A DNA stretch of 64,000 bases from Aphrocallistes beatrix (Eukaryota; Porifera; Hexactinellida; Sceptrulophora; Aphrocallistidae). The DNA lies in the NCBI GenBank assembly GCA_963281255.1, contig OY725492.1, positions 806,001-870,000 on the forward strand. The letters are read 5' to 3'. Under the pieces are notes generated by a model that ran no database searches, was not told the origin of the DNA, and saw only the letters and a program-made list of their open reading frames with translations. This document shows positions 1 through 10,359 of the stretch, piece by piece. The stretch's first letter is position 1. Every line of letters begins with the position of its first letter. Made by a program: the position numbers and the translations under genes.

Positions 1-207
1 GTAGAAGTCCAGTCAGAATTACAGACATTGTGTCAATAGTTAGATTCAAAGATCTTTCAGTTGTATCCAACTCAAATCCATTATATATAACTTGGTAACT
101 TGTTAAAACTCCATTTTGATCCATCAATTCTGGAGCATTCCATTCTGCCTGTATTGCAGTGCTGTTTATACTATATACTGTGAAGTTAATTGGAGGAGTT
201 GAAGGAA
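1..207 (-). CDS. FN3 exon, U0 slot A (cut by window edge)
   Basis: First 69 codons of an FN3 exon; the rest lies left of the window. It carries the slot A marks: N-F-T-V-Y-S near residue 8, F-E-L-D-T-T-E-R (which removes the residue-43 sequon) and L-N-L-T-I-D. No stop is present in the visible part. The intron on its right (208-415) is the short, conserved A-B intron. Confidence 0.88.
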
Positions 208-415
208 CTAGAAAGAGATGGAAGAACTAATAGAAGACTCTTAGTTAGAATAATTCATCAATCAAAAGTAAAAAGAAAGCAAAGATACTTTAAAATTGCC
301 TCTCTTGAGTGGTTCTATAACTAATCGAAAATTAAAATAGGTTTCAATATATTATATACAGCATCATGTTTGACATTTTGACATGTATATCTAACTAATT
401 ATGCATAAATCTTAC

Positions 416-715
416 TTGCTTCGTGAGTGCGTGCACAATTTGGAAAACTAAATTTACTGAATCCTGCTCCGTTTCCAACGCGAACCAATACACAATAATA
501 AACATTTGGTAGAAGTCCAGTCAGAATTACAGACATCGTGTTAATACTTAGATTCAGAACTCTTTCAGTTGTATCCAACACTGATCCATTATATCTAACT
601 TGGTAACTTGTTAAAACTCCATTTTGATTTATCAATTCAGGAGCATTCCATTCTGCCTGTATCGCAGTGCTGTTTAAGGGAAATACTGAGAGGTTAACTG
701 GAGGAGTTGAAGGAA
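416..715 (-). CDS. FN3 exon, U0 slot B
   Basis: Complete 300-bp domain exon. Slot B marks are S-V-F-P-L-N-S-T near the start and S-V-L-D-T-T-E-R-V-L in the middle. Here D30 of the D-Q-N-G turn is N (I-N-Q-N-G) and the end reads S-K-F-S-F-P-N-C. Donor A|GTAAGA, acceptor TAG. All four sequons are intact. Confidence 0.92.
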
Positions 716-1393
716 CTAGAAATAGATGTATGTAGGTGAATATAGTTCATTAATGCACTCTAAAAATAGTATGGTTAGAAAGTACAATTAAATTAAAGCA
801 TGTATTATTGTATCAATGTTTAGTCCCTTTATCCATTCATATATTATTTAGTAATATAATTAAATGACGATGACTCGTTTATAGGCAACCTTACATGTTA
901 AAGTTTTTACCGAAACAAGCATTTATTATCTAAGTTCTAGATCACAACTACATATTTTCACTAGTTGTTACTCCAACTGATTCAAATAATAACTCTTTTT
1001 AAATAATAACTCTTTTCAAATAACAAAGTAACTACGTATGTTTGCGTTCTAAGTAGAGTGATTCCTTAGAACAGAGTCTGGATGAGCTTCTTTTGAAATA
1101 GTACCAGAGAAAACTGCATATTTTACAATATTTCTTTTCTGAAATTAAATTATAAAAAAGTTACAATTATAAAATTTTATATTGTCACATATCACAAATG
1201 ATTGGCAATCTATTTAAGTAGACAAATTATCAAAACTTTCAGTCTCCTTAGAAAATTAGATTCAATTGGAATCTATGTTTCCACATTTTTGTTGGAGCAA
1301 GATTATTGTAAATCAATTAGAAAAACGCTCATACATAGACAGATTTACTCAATTTGAGAATTCAGAGCATAACTGGAGCACACTAAATCTTAC
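716..1393 (-). other. B-H intron of U0
   Basis: Intron of 678 bp. Most of it aligns by eye with the U4 B-H intron (57177-57778), including a run about a calcium-free AT-rich stretch with GATTCC and GCTTCTTT motifs. No gene, RNA or mobile element was recognised. Confidence 0.6.
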
Positions 1394-1693
1394 TTGCTTC
1401 GTGAGTGCGTGCACAATTTGGAGAACTAAATTCACTGAATCCTGCTCCGTTTTCAATCCGAATTATTACACAGTAATAAACATTTGGTAGAAGTCCAATC
1501 AGAATTACAGACATCGTGTTAATACTTAGATTCAAAGATATTTCAGTTGTATCCAACTCTGAACCACTATATCTAACTAGGTAACTTGTTAAAACTCCAT
1601 TTTGATCTATCAATTCAGGAGCATTCCATTCTGCCTGTATCGCAGTGCTGTTTATGGAATATACTGTGATGTTAACTGGAGGAGTTGAAGGAA
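1394..1693 (-). CDS. FN3 exon, U0 slot H
   Basis: Complete domain exon. Reads Y-L-V-R-Y-S-G-S-E-L-D with N43 replaced by S, so one sequon is lost, then T-E-I-S-L and I-I-R-I-E-N-G-A-G. The right-hand intron starts with the slot H signature (ACAACACT, then a T-run and ATTAATAG) shared with U1 and U4. Confidence 0.92.
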
Positions 1694-2021
1694 CTAGAAA
1701 TAGATGCATGTAGGTGAATACAACACTCTAATTTTTTTATATAATAATATTAATAGTATAGAATCATTAACATTGAATATTTCATCAATCGTGATTATAA
1801 TAGGGGCTCGTTTCATCTCTGATATACTGATAATTTAATTAAATATGAAATCAGATGAAACAAAGTTCAAATGATGTTATTATCAACTTTGATATCAAAA
1901 AAATAACTTCTATATTAATAATATACAGGGTGCCTCAAAAGTTCTTTAGCAAGCAATTTACTTTCGTGATTTGACTAAGATTAGTTGTAGGGCATTAATC
2001 GATCCTCAAAAAAAGGATCTA

Positions 2022-2784
2022 CAGGGTGGCTTTTAAGTTCTTTCCCAAGCTTCATTAGGTATAAAATTTATTATACTCAAAAAATCTTAGTTATTATGGT
2101 CCTTAGAGATTGTAATTCAAATATTCTCAATTATTTCAAAAGACTTTTCGAGTCTAAGACTTAGAACTGTGTTTTGTATGGTGAGTTTTGTGGAGAAAAT
2201 ATGTGTCCTGGCGCGCAGAGAAATTCGAGAATCAGGGCCCACTGCTTTTCAAATTATCTTTCTAGAGTCTTCAAATTCTAGGACAAATTAGCTCTCACAT
2301 TTTCCTTGGACACTCTAAATTTGTAGAAATATAGGATGTTTAGATCTGTATATATTGAGTACCATTTGGATCAGATTTTTGGTGATATGAAAAAAAGTGC
2401 CATTATGGGTGATTTTGCAAAATATACCTAATTTGAACACGTGAAATAATAACTTTATCTCGTTTCTGATAATGAATTCAATGGATTTGTGAAATATTTT
2501 CATGGTGAATGAAAGGTATCTGGTGCTAAATCGTCATGGAACATCGATTATAGAGACAGAAGCAGTGACCCTGATTCTCGAATTTCTCTGCGCGCCAGGA
2601 TACATATTTTCTCCACAAAACTCACCATACAAAACACAGTTCTAGATCTTAGACTCGAAAAATCTTTTAAAAACATGAGAATATTTGAATTACAATCTCT
2701 AAAGACCATAATAACTAAGATTGCTTGAGTATAAGAAATTTTATACCTAAAACAAGCTTGGGAAAGAACTTAAAAGCCACCCTG
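2022..2784. mobile_element. Long-inverted-repeat MITE
   Basis: 763 bp flanked by TA. Ends CAGGGTGGCTTTTAAGTTCT and its inverse. The arms match for about 220 bp each, including the phrase CCTGGCGCGCAGAGAAATTC on one side and its complement on the other, leaving a loop of about 320 bp. Nested in the larger element at 1926-4927. No coding remnant recognised. Confidence 0.8.
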
Positions 2785-2802
2785 TAGATCCAGGAATACA
2801 AG

Positions 2803-3225
2803 TCATTTCGCACCTAAACCATTTCGTACTTAATTGCAATTTCGTACCTAACACAATTTCGTACCTAATACAATTTCGTACTCATTACAATTTCGTACCT
2901 AACACAATTTCGTATTTATAAAAACACAGTTTCGTATTTATAAAAACACAGTTTCGTATTTATAAAAACACAATTTCGTATTTATGAAAACACAATTTCG
3001 TATTTATAAAAACACAATTTCGTTTTTATAAAAACACAATTTCGTATTTATAAAAACACAATTTCGTTTTTATAAAAACACAATTTCGTGTTTATAAAAA
3101 CACAAATCTGAAAGTGTATTGAGTACGAAAGAGTATTGGGTACGAAAGTGTATTGGGTACGAAAGTGTATTGGGTACGAAAGTGTCATAATTAAGGTACG
3201 AAAGAGTGTTGGGTACGAAGTGACC
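2803..3225. repeat. TTTCGTAC minisatellite in foldback arrangement
   Basis: The left half repeats ATTTCGTACCTAACACA-like and then about nine 22-bp units of ATTTCGTATTTATAAAAACAC type. From about 3115 the motif reverses to GTATTGGGTACGAAAGT. The outermost parts of both halves are inverse to each other, so the array could fold. Confidence 0.85.
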
Positions 3226-3645
3226 GATACCCAGATCCAGATCCCGATCCTAACTTATAAAAGGATCTTCGATCCGATCACGACCCCCAAAAGATCCTCT
3301 CAATAATAGTCAGAGGACTATCATTTTTTTTTCCTGGAAGGAGATGCCTTATGGCATGGACGGCGTGTAATGTCCGTCCGTCTGCGGCAGCCTGGGAGCG
3401 TACTTAGTGCTTAAGTTAGTACAAGTATTCAAACCATAAACACATTAAAAAATATATTTAATCAACATAAATTTCAACACTTTCACCTCCAACTTGGGGA
3501 TTAAAAAGAGAAAGGATCGGATCGAAATCAGTGAAAGTTTTGATCCGATCCCGATCCCGATCCTACTTTTAAAAAGGATCGTTGATCCGATCGCGATCCG
3601 GGATCTTTCGATCATGGATCGAAAGATCCTAATAACCTAATTAGT
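3226..3645. repeat. GATCC/GATCGGATC-rich repeat
   Basis: Dense degenerate GATCC, GATCCGATC and CGATCCCGATCC motifs at both ends (3230-3300 and 3510-3630) in opposite orientation, around a middle with a CCGTCCGTC-rich fragment resembling dispersed repeat Z at 41260-41320. Probably another nested repeat. Confidence 0.6.
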
Positions 3646-3759
3646 TGGTTATATTTCAGATTAGTCTGCATAAATGAAATCTAGCACTCTTCTAGCATAG
3701 AAATGAGTTCGACTCATATATAGAGGAGATATCTTATAAAATTTGAGGTATAACATACT

Positions 3760-3960
3760 AATGACTCTAAAATTGTATATATCAATAAGTTAATAACTCT
3801 TAAAATAGTCATATTATAAAAGTGCGAAGCCATATAAATGCTATCCTACATTAGTCGTTGATATCTTACTTATATCTTCAAACAAAGCTTTGCTGTGGTA
3901 GTGTTAAAATATGAATATATACTTATAAAAACCAAAAGTGATGAGATTAAAAGTGGGGTG
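3760..3960. repeat. Dispersed repeat Z, copy 1
   Basis: Shares TAGTCGTTGATATC, AAACAAAG and GTGTTAAAATATGA-type phrases with 15580-15945, 23200-23400, 41090-41335, 43888-44025 and 53290-53465. Longer copies run into a TACGGAC-rich tail. Class unknown; no coding remnant recognised. Confidence 0.5.
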
Positions 3961-4945
3961 GTCCCATGTCTGACGGCCTTGCATACATAAATACATTTTG
4001 ATATCATATATATTCTACAGGGTGTCTCAAAAGTTCTGCAACGAATTTTGCTAATGTATTATACATAGATAAATAAATCGAACATCCGATATCTCATTTT
4101 AATCAAAAATAGAGAGGATTAACTTAATTATTTTGCATTCTAATGGCCTGTATTTCTCAATTCATTTGCAATCAGGCTATCTTTTAAGCAATTTTTTTTT
4201 TACTTCTAAAAGTTTTTTATTTCTGATTTTTTTTTCTAGAATTTAGATTATAATATAAATTTTTTATATATGACTAAGAAATGGTTGGATATTTTATATT
4301 AGCGAATTATTACATGATTGTGTTCGAAGTATGATAAATTTTACATTCCTAGCCAATATTGGGAGTTTCAGATGGCTTCGAGTACAATAACGTTTCAAAT
4401 TTTTGAATTTATATTAATAAAAATCCCAATATAATATATTTTTTTTATTCCGGGGATTATTTTTTTTAATCCTAAAAAAGAACAAAAAAATTTTTTTAAT
4501 CCTTAAAAGATACACTGTTTGCAATGATCGATCATATATTTCATTGTCTCGTAAAGAATATTTTTTGACTGCATAAAAGATCTCACATCCCAGGTACATT
4601 TTATGGCTATACTTTAAAAAGACTCGTTCTTATCGAAGATTACTGCTACATAAATCAAAAGTAATAATATTATTTTAGTATTATGAAATGAATCAATTAC
4701 AGAATATAGGTGTAATATTTCATTAGAAAAATAGTCATCTTCAAACTTAGCACTTTTAATTATTTAAAATTTTATAAGAAATGTTTTTTGCGTAATGAGT
4801 TGAGCCCATTTCTATGCTAGAAGGGTGCTAGATTTCATTTATGGAGACTAATTTGGAATGCAATCAAGTGATCTTAGTCAAATTAACAAAGTAAAATTGG
4901 TTGGTGCAGAACTTTTGAGACACCCTGTATATGCATAAACTATAC

Positions 4946-5245
4946 CTGCTTCGTGAGTGCGTGTACAATTCGCAGAACTAAATTCACTGAATCCAGCTCT
5001 GTTTTCAACACGAATCATCACACAGTAATACACATTTGGTAGAAGTCCAGTCAGAATTACAAACATCGTGTTAATACTTATATTCAAAGATCTTTCAGTT
5101 GTATCCAACTCTGATCCATTGTATCTAATTTGGTAAATTGTTAAAACTCCATTTTGATCTATCAATTCAGGAGCATTCCATTCTGCCTGTATCGCCGTGC
5201 TGTTTATGGAATACACTGTGAGGTTAATTGGAGGAGTTGAAGGGA
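4946..5245 (-). CDS. FN3 exon, U0 slot K
   Basis: Complete domain exon with donor G|GTATAG, typical of slot K, and acceptor TAG|TCCC. Differences from siblings: T-M-F-V-I-L-T, E-N-R-A-G instead of E-N-G-A-G, and S-S-A-N-C-T-R-T near the end. All four sequons are retained. A transposon end at 4927 lies 18 bp into its downstream intron, leaving the donor intact. Confidence 0.9.
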
Positions 5246-5378
5246 CTACAAAGAGATGTATGTAGGTGAATGTAATTCATTTATACACTCGAAATGTAAG
5301 CTTAGTTCATTGTTAGTTGGAAGCTCATTTAAGCTCCACCGCCAAATATTTAGTTAATACATAAAATGTAATTGTTGA

Positions 5379-5402
5379 TATATATATATATATATATATA
5401 TA
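5379..5402. repeat. (TA)n microsatellite
   Basis: About 12 uninterrupted TA units in the K-L intron of U0, next to a GC-rich unclassified stretch (5404-5495) with ACCCGGGGGG and CTCGAGCCCCCC inverted motifs. Confidence 0.9.
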
Positions 5403-5504
5403 TGCATGGGCGCCGAACCCGGGGGGATGGTGCGACTCGAGCCCCCCTAGAACTCCAAAATTGCCCATAGATTTCGAAAAGTTCAGGGCCCCTGTGTATA
5501 AGAA

Positions 5505-5860
5505 ACGAAATGAATGAAGAAACTACTAGGCACAGAAAGCTGACTTTCTGTGTGTCGGAGTCTTTTGGCTATGGTTCCACTAAGCTCTGACCTCAGATGA
5601 AAATGTCGACTCATCATGGAATTATGACGTCATTGTCACCTTTCTATAATTAGAAATTTCAGTTTTTCATTTAAAACTCACCCATTAAGTTTGGTGATTT
5701 TTCGAGTGATATCGATTATAAAAGTAAGAGAGACATATTTAGAGGTGTTATCCTATCGACCTTATAGTTAATCAACGCGAGCCTATGCGCCCAAAAGCCG
5801 CCTCTGGCAGCAGACAAAGTGTACACCAGCCGCATAGTGCAAGCAAGCGAATCGCGCTTT
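5505..5860 (-). mobile_element. Family X element, minus orientation
   Basis: Begins with the X-type GATTGAAGAAACT-like head region, carries the body phrases GGAATTATGACGTCATTGTCACC and ATCGATTATAA, and ends in the GC-rich hairpin module (5784-5860, GCAAGCAAGCG). See 49955-50491 for the fullest copy. Helitron-like nature is inference. Confidence 0.6.
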
Positions 5861-6150
5861 TTTTATTAAATAATTAGACCATGATTAATGGAATCTCGCC
5901 CACCCACATCCCCACTGAAGGTCTTTTTTTGAAAAATTGATTTTCTTGATATGAAAAGCAAGGTAGGATGAAGTAAAAATTACAACATAATCACATAGCA
6001 TTTCCGGATACACCCAAAATCATTAGCTATGAGATAAGTAAACCTTGAAAATCTTGTTAAAAGACACTTTAGATGGTCGATATATGGATAATTCACTCGA
6101 TAGGGTTTGGACAAAATTTCATATATATATTTCAAATGCATAAACTTTAC

Positions 6151-6450
6151 CTGCTTCTTGCGTGCGAGCACAATTCGGAGAACTAAATTCACTGAATCCA
6201 GCTCCGTTTCCAACACGAATCATTACACAGTAATAAACATTTGATAGAAGTTCAGTCAGAAATACGGACATCGTGTTAATACTTAGATTCAAAGAAATTT
6301 CAGTTGTATCCAACTCTAAACCAAGATATCTAACTTGGTAACTTGTTAAAACTCCATTTTGATCTATCAATTCAGGAGCATTCCATTCTGCCTGTATCGC
6401 AGTGCTGTTTAAAGAATATACTGTCAAGTTAACTGGAGGAGTTGAAGGGA
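6151..6450 (-). CDS. FN3 exon, U0 slot L (K-like downstream end)
   Basis: Complete domain exon. Its transcript-upstream part and flanking intron (ACAAATATAAG) match slot L, while its downstream end (GCGAGCACAATTCGG on plus) and flank match slot K of U3 and U4. Distinct residues: Y-L-G-L-E-L-D (residue-43 sequon lost), S-V-F-L-T-E-L-L-S-N. Donor G|GTAAAG. Confidence 0.9.
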
Positions 6451-6608
6451 CTACAAATATAAGTATGTAGGTAAATATTACAAGTACATATTAATTCAGT
6501 TTTTGAGATAGTACTATTAATATTCAAGAATCTTTAACTCAATAATATTTTATCAATCATGGGCATACTTTTATCTGCTGTATAATGGAGCGCAACCCAC
6601 TTTTTTTT

Positions 6609-6697
6609 AGGGCATACCTAATTTCTGGGACGGGACGGGATTCTTCCCAGAAATTTGGCATTTTAACTCGTCCCGTCCCGGAAATTAGGAATGCCCC
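6609..6697. mobile_element. Short hairpin insertion (GGGCAT...ATGCCC)
   Basis: About 90 bp whose two 30-bp arms (GGGCATACCTAATTTCTGGG and inverse) nearly pair. It interrupts the CCCAC-T-run-AGCAAAA sequence that is continuous in the L-M introns of U3 (47640) and U4 (61920). A tiny MITE is the likely explanation. Confidence 0.6.
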
Positions 6698-6724
6698 TTT
6701 TTAGCAAAAAAAACACTGGATATA

Positions 6725-7199
6725 CACTGCCTGAACAAAAGTATTCGTACACCCCATAATTCCCCATACAAATAGTTATAATACTGATTTATTTAGCGAG
6801 TCAAGGTATTTAATTGGTAAGAGATACGCTTAATTTAACTTCAAATTCGAATTCTCCATATTCGAATTACTCACTTTTTAATCTTTCAACTTGTTTACAC
6901 TCCCACAAGGTTAAATTTTTCAAACTGTGCCACCTCATACCACCAATGCCATCATATACAATGGTGATCACTCGCGACATGTGGCATAGGAAAGCAAATG
7001 CTGAAAATACTTAATCTTGAAGAAGAGTAATTAAGTTGAAAACTTATAAAGTGGGTAATTTGAATGTGGAGAATTCGAATTTGAAGTCAAATAAAGTGTT
7101 CTCTTACCAATTAAATACTTTGACTCGCTAAATAAATCAGTATTATAACTATTTGTATGGGGAATTATGGGGTGTACGAATACTTTTGTCCAGGCAGTG
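6725..7199. mobile_element. CACTGCCTG MITE, copy 1
   Basis: 475 bp with TA on both sides; ends CACTGCCTGAACAAAAGTAT and inverse, arms over 70 bp including CCCCATACAAATAGTTATAA. The same site in U3 and U4 L-M introns is empty: GGATATATAACATAC there against GGATATA-element-TATAACATAC here, so insertion duplicated one TA. Tc1/mariner-type by target and ends. Confidence 0.9.
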
Positions 7200-7664
7200 T
7201 ATAACATACTTAATATATGGCAGTGTTTGTCACGGATATATCAGTGTATAATTTTTATCCAAGAGCAAATTTCGCCTAAAGAGAAGTAGTTGAAGCATGA
7301 CGCTCGATTGTATCATATTTATCATTTGACACGACCATCTACTCTTGAATACAATTTGTGCCAGATTGGCTCAAATGTATGACTAAAGACATTAAACAAA
7401 TAAGGTTAGACATTAGCAAGTCTCACTTTTCAGGTTATCATCAGGGAATTTAAATATTCAATTGAAAAATTATAACAACAGAGGTATCGAAACGGTGAAA
7501 TGTACCTATCCACACTTTTGCAGATGAATTGTTATGCAGAAAAGCAAAGAAAGCCGTAATTGGCTCACTTAAAAGAGTATATTATATATTCAAATTTCCA
7601 GGAGTATTAATATATAGATAGAGAGCAATATTTTCAAAGAAATTTCATTATACATAAATCTTAC
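7200..7664 (-). other. Rest of the L-M intron of U0
   Basis: Paralogous to 36360-37558, 47660-48126 and 61950-62417, sharing GTCACGGATATA and TATGCAGAAAAGCAAAG phrases. No gene or element recognised. Confidence 0.6.
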
Positions 7665-7964
7665 TTGCTTCTTGAGTGCGTGCACAATTTGGAGAACTAA
7701 ATTTACTGAATCCTGCTCCATTTTCAATCCGAATTATTAGACAGTAATAAACATTTGGTAGAAGGTCAGTCAGAATTACAGACATCGTGTTAATACTTAG
7801 ATTCAGAACTCTTTCAGTTGTATCCAACACTGATCCATTATATCTAACTTGGTAACTTGTTAAAACTCCATTTTGATCTATCAATTCAGGAGCATTCCAT
7901 TCTGCCTGTATCGCAGTGCTGCTTAAGGGAAATACTGTGATGTTAACTGGAGGAGTTGAAGGAA
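7665..7964 (-). CDS. FN3 exon, U0 slot M
   Basis: Complete domain exon. Its start reads F-P-L-S-S-T, so the residue-15 sequon is lost (N to S) and the beginning looks slot-B-like; the rest and both flanks are slot M. Other marks: L-T-D-L-L-P-N, Y-Y-C-L-I-I-R-I, S-K-F-S-S. Donor A|GTAAGA. Confidence 0.9.
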
Positions 7965-8000
7965 CTACAAAGAGATGTATATATATGAATATAATGTTTT

Positions 8001-8560
8001 ACAAGCTCGCTTTGCGTGCTTGAAGCTGCGCGGCTTGCGGACACTGCGTATCCGCAGATTCGCGCTGCGGGAGCCTAGGGTATATCAAAGAAACGCTTGA
8101 TTATTATATAATTCTCTACTGAAAAATATCATTTATCTATGGTGAATCTGAAATCAGAACTAGGGATGAAAATTAGTTTCATGATAAAAAGAATTCGAAA
8201 TTTACACACTTCAAAACCATTGTCAAATGTTGAATGCTAGTTTCTAGCATATTTTTGAGATTTATTTACCACATGTATTTATTGTAACCAAAAATAAATG
8301 AATAATTTATCACATATATACCACAATATGATATTTGAATTCTGCACGACTAAAACCTTATGTCAACTGCTGAAAGTTAGTCTCTAGCTTATTTTTGGAA
8401 TTTGTTTACTTTTCTAATATCAGATACCGATATTTGACACTTCGTTACACAACATTTTAGTTACAGAAATTTCGTTGCACCGACACTTTGTTACACGACA
8501 TGTTATTAATTTGATTGGCTAATAATTTTATTATAAATTTACGTGTTGTATTACATTTAA
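8001..8560. repeat. GC-rich module plus Y-type body, U0 M-G intron
   Basis: The module (8001-8080) is made of small palindromes: CTGCGCGGC, GCGGACACTGCGTATCCGC, CGCGCTGCGGG. The body repeats phrases found after the modules at 19450, 37895, 49064 and 63560 (GAATGCTAGTTTCTAGC, ATGTCAACTGCTGAAAG). The position is the same in every unit, so this insertion predates the unit duplications. Confidence 0.6.
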
Positions 8561-8798
8561 TTTACTTAATAACGTATTAAATTTTAAATCTGACTCGAGA
8601 GAGTGAGAAGGTTTTCTATTCGCACGCTGAATTAGAAAGATTTTTTGATGTGACTTGTACTTTGGTATCAAAAGTTCGATAAATAGGACCAAATTTAGGG
8701 ACGTTCCATTTTTTGCATTATACAAGGAACATTTCACAAGAAACATCTTACGAAAGCACAAACTTGAATAAATGAGCGAGGTTCCTCCCCCTGGTCAG

Positions 8799-9003
8799 CA
8801 ATTCCGGCTGATCAGGTCAACAAAAGGAGCGGACAAACTAGTTGAAGGAGGAGGATTCGTTTACGGGAAGCAGAGGAGAGTAGGATGTAACGCACTAGCA
8901 TGTGAGTGGAGATGAGTCTGTAAAGCAAGGATACACACCAGGGGTATGGAGATAGTCAAGCGTACCAGCGAGCATCTACATGCACCTGATAAGCAGGAGG
9001 TCT
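8799..9003 (+). pseudogene. FLYWCH zinc-finger fragment of a MULE-type element
   Basis: Plus-strand frame with one in-frame TGA. The translation has S-T-K-G-A-D-K-L-V, G-G-F-V-Y-G-K-Q-R-R, C-E-W-R-x-V-C-K-A-R-I-H-T and S-E-H-L-H-A-P-D: the spaced Cys...Cys...His-x-His pattern of FLYWCH fingers, which often sit before MULE transposase domains. At 9003 it joins head-on to the minus-strand relic at 9004-9818, and its last 65 bp recur inverted at 9690-9745. Rearranged and not functional. Confidence 0.75.
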
Positions 9004-9818
9004 TGATTGTAATCAGCTTGCAACCCTTCAGCTTGTATCTTGCGCCAGATATTCTGTGTGAGGTGAAAGAAGCAACACTTCACGAATGCCTCAGGGCAGA
9101 AATGCTCAAAGCTATTAATGGCAACCTTTTCGAAGTCCATGAGCATCTGAGTTGGGTGAGCTGTGGGACAGAGTACTACCTGGATCTGTTTCCACATCCT
9201 CATGTAAGTAGCTTGCGTCTTGTTAGGTAGGAGAACGAAGAGGCTCAGGAGAAGATGACCATGCTGTAAAGGGTCAGGTCCTCCACGAAATCCTTGTATT
9301 ACATATGCTTGTGCAGAAAGGGAAGGAACTGTTTTGAAGGTTCTATCAGCTAGTCAGACTTGGGATGCTTGCAGCATTAAAATAAGGATTCTCTGTGACT
9401 CAGGACCCGAGTCATAAAGAAGGAATTGCTCCTCTTAAGCTGTCTGCTGGTATTCCAATGGAAGATCGAGCTCTTCCAGAGTGGTAGGCTGTGCAGGTGC
9501 TGCAAGTATTCGCTTTCTTTGACGCTCTATTGTACGCTTCAGGTTGTCTAGCTTAGGCAACTTAGCAGCAGTTCCCTCAGACACTGTCTGAAGGCATTCT
9601 CCTACTATCGTATGTGAACTATCCTGAGTTTCGTATGCTCGCCTCTTAATGCCTACCTTAGTCTCACGACAACTCACCTCCTGCTTATCAGGTGCATGTA
9701 GATGCTCGCTGGCACGCTTGACAATCTCCATGCCCCTGGTGTGAATCCATGCTTTACAGAATTCACTCCAATCATATTTGCCATGCGTCATATCTCCTCT
9801 CTCCTCCTCCATTGACAT
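9004..9818 (-). pseudogene. MULE-type transposase relic
   Basis: Read leftwards: 9818-9435 gives the end of an FLYWCH domain (A-W-I-H-T-R-G, E-H-L-H-A-P-D) and a linker rich in R/K with A-A-K-L-P-K-L-D-N-L-K-R-T-I. After a frame change, 9430-9204 gives L-L-Y-D-S-G-P, A-D-R-T-F-K-T-V-P-S (MULE proteins usually have A-D-G-T-F) and L-L-P-N-K-T. Then 9203-9004 gives M-D-F-E-K-V-A-I-N, C-F-F-H-L-T-Q-N-I-W-R-K-I-Q and G-L-Q-A-D-Y-N-Q, the region around the second catalytic acid and the C-x-x-H motif. Stops and shifts show decay; the C-terminal part is missing, replaced by the inverted FLYWCH piece. Confidence 0.8.
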
Positions 9819-10359
9819 CTGCAGCTACCGACGAAGGCACGCGTACAAGAAAAGATGTGGTGGCCGCAATTTGTTATAACTATATTTAGTGCATAATTTA
9901 TAGTATCTTAGATATTAGCTTAACATATTATTTTAGTCTATTTTATTACAATATTAGATATAAATTGTATTACTTTCGGTGACCAACTTTCGCTAATCTA
10001 AACACTTCGATGTAGAATCTGGCTCAATGCGGAGGCATGTATCACATTAGCTAAGTAGGTGGGTAGTCAAAGTAAATACTTATTGGATCTTGAGCTGTAT
10101 TTATATTATGAAAGTGAACTTAGGCTTAAAGGGTTGGAAACCGCTACCGTAAGTCATTATTTCAATGGCAGTCATAATCATACTCAACCGGTGGTAATTT
10201 CAAACGAAATAGTGAGCAGACTTTTAAATCTGTATAAAATCTGCCAAAGTATGCAGACTACATGCATCATCATAGATCAACTGAAAGAACAGAATAAAAA
10301 TAATGGGGTAATCATAGAAAATCAGTTATCGGAATTTTATTAGTCTTCCCGGTGAGCTC

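Larger units (their letters stand above)
1926..4927. mobile_element. Composite CAGGGTG-ended element with nested insertions
   Basis: Ends CAGGGTGCCTCAAAAGTTCT at the left and its inverse at the right (AGAACTTTTGAGACACCCTG), each next to TA. The inverted arms run on for roughly 180 bp, the left arm being split at about 1985-3645 by other repeats. A partial copy of the same arm, with end CAGGGTGACTC, lies at 26905-27080, and a further left end lies at 4018. TA target and CAGGG ends suit a Tc1/mariner-type MITE; no transposase is visible. Its right end sits only 18 bp from the U0-K donor. Confidence 0.7.

Noticed and set aside
2803-3225. CRISPR-like regular repeats
   Set aside because: Units are contiguous, without unique spacers, and the window is eukaryotic.
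8946-9230. Plus-strand 94-codon open frame
   Set aside because: Its first part is the FLYWCH relic; the rest is the antisense of the MULE transposase.
10059-10343. Plus-strand 94-codon open frame
   Set aside because: No recognisable family, no splice partner, and it lies between transposon relics; kept only as unassigned sequence.
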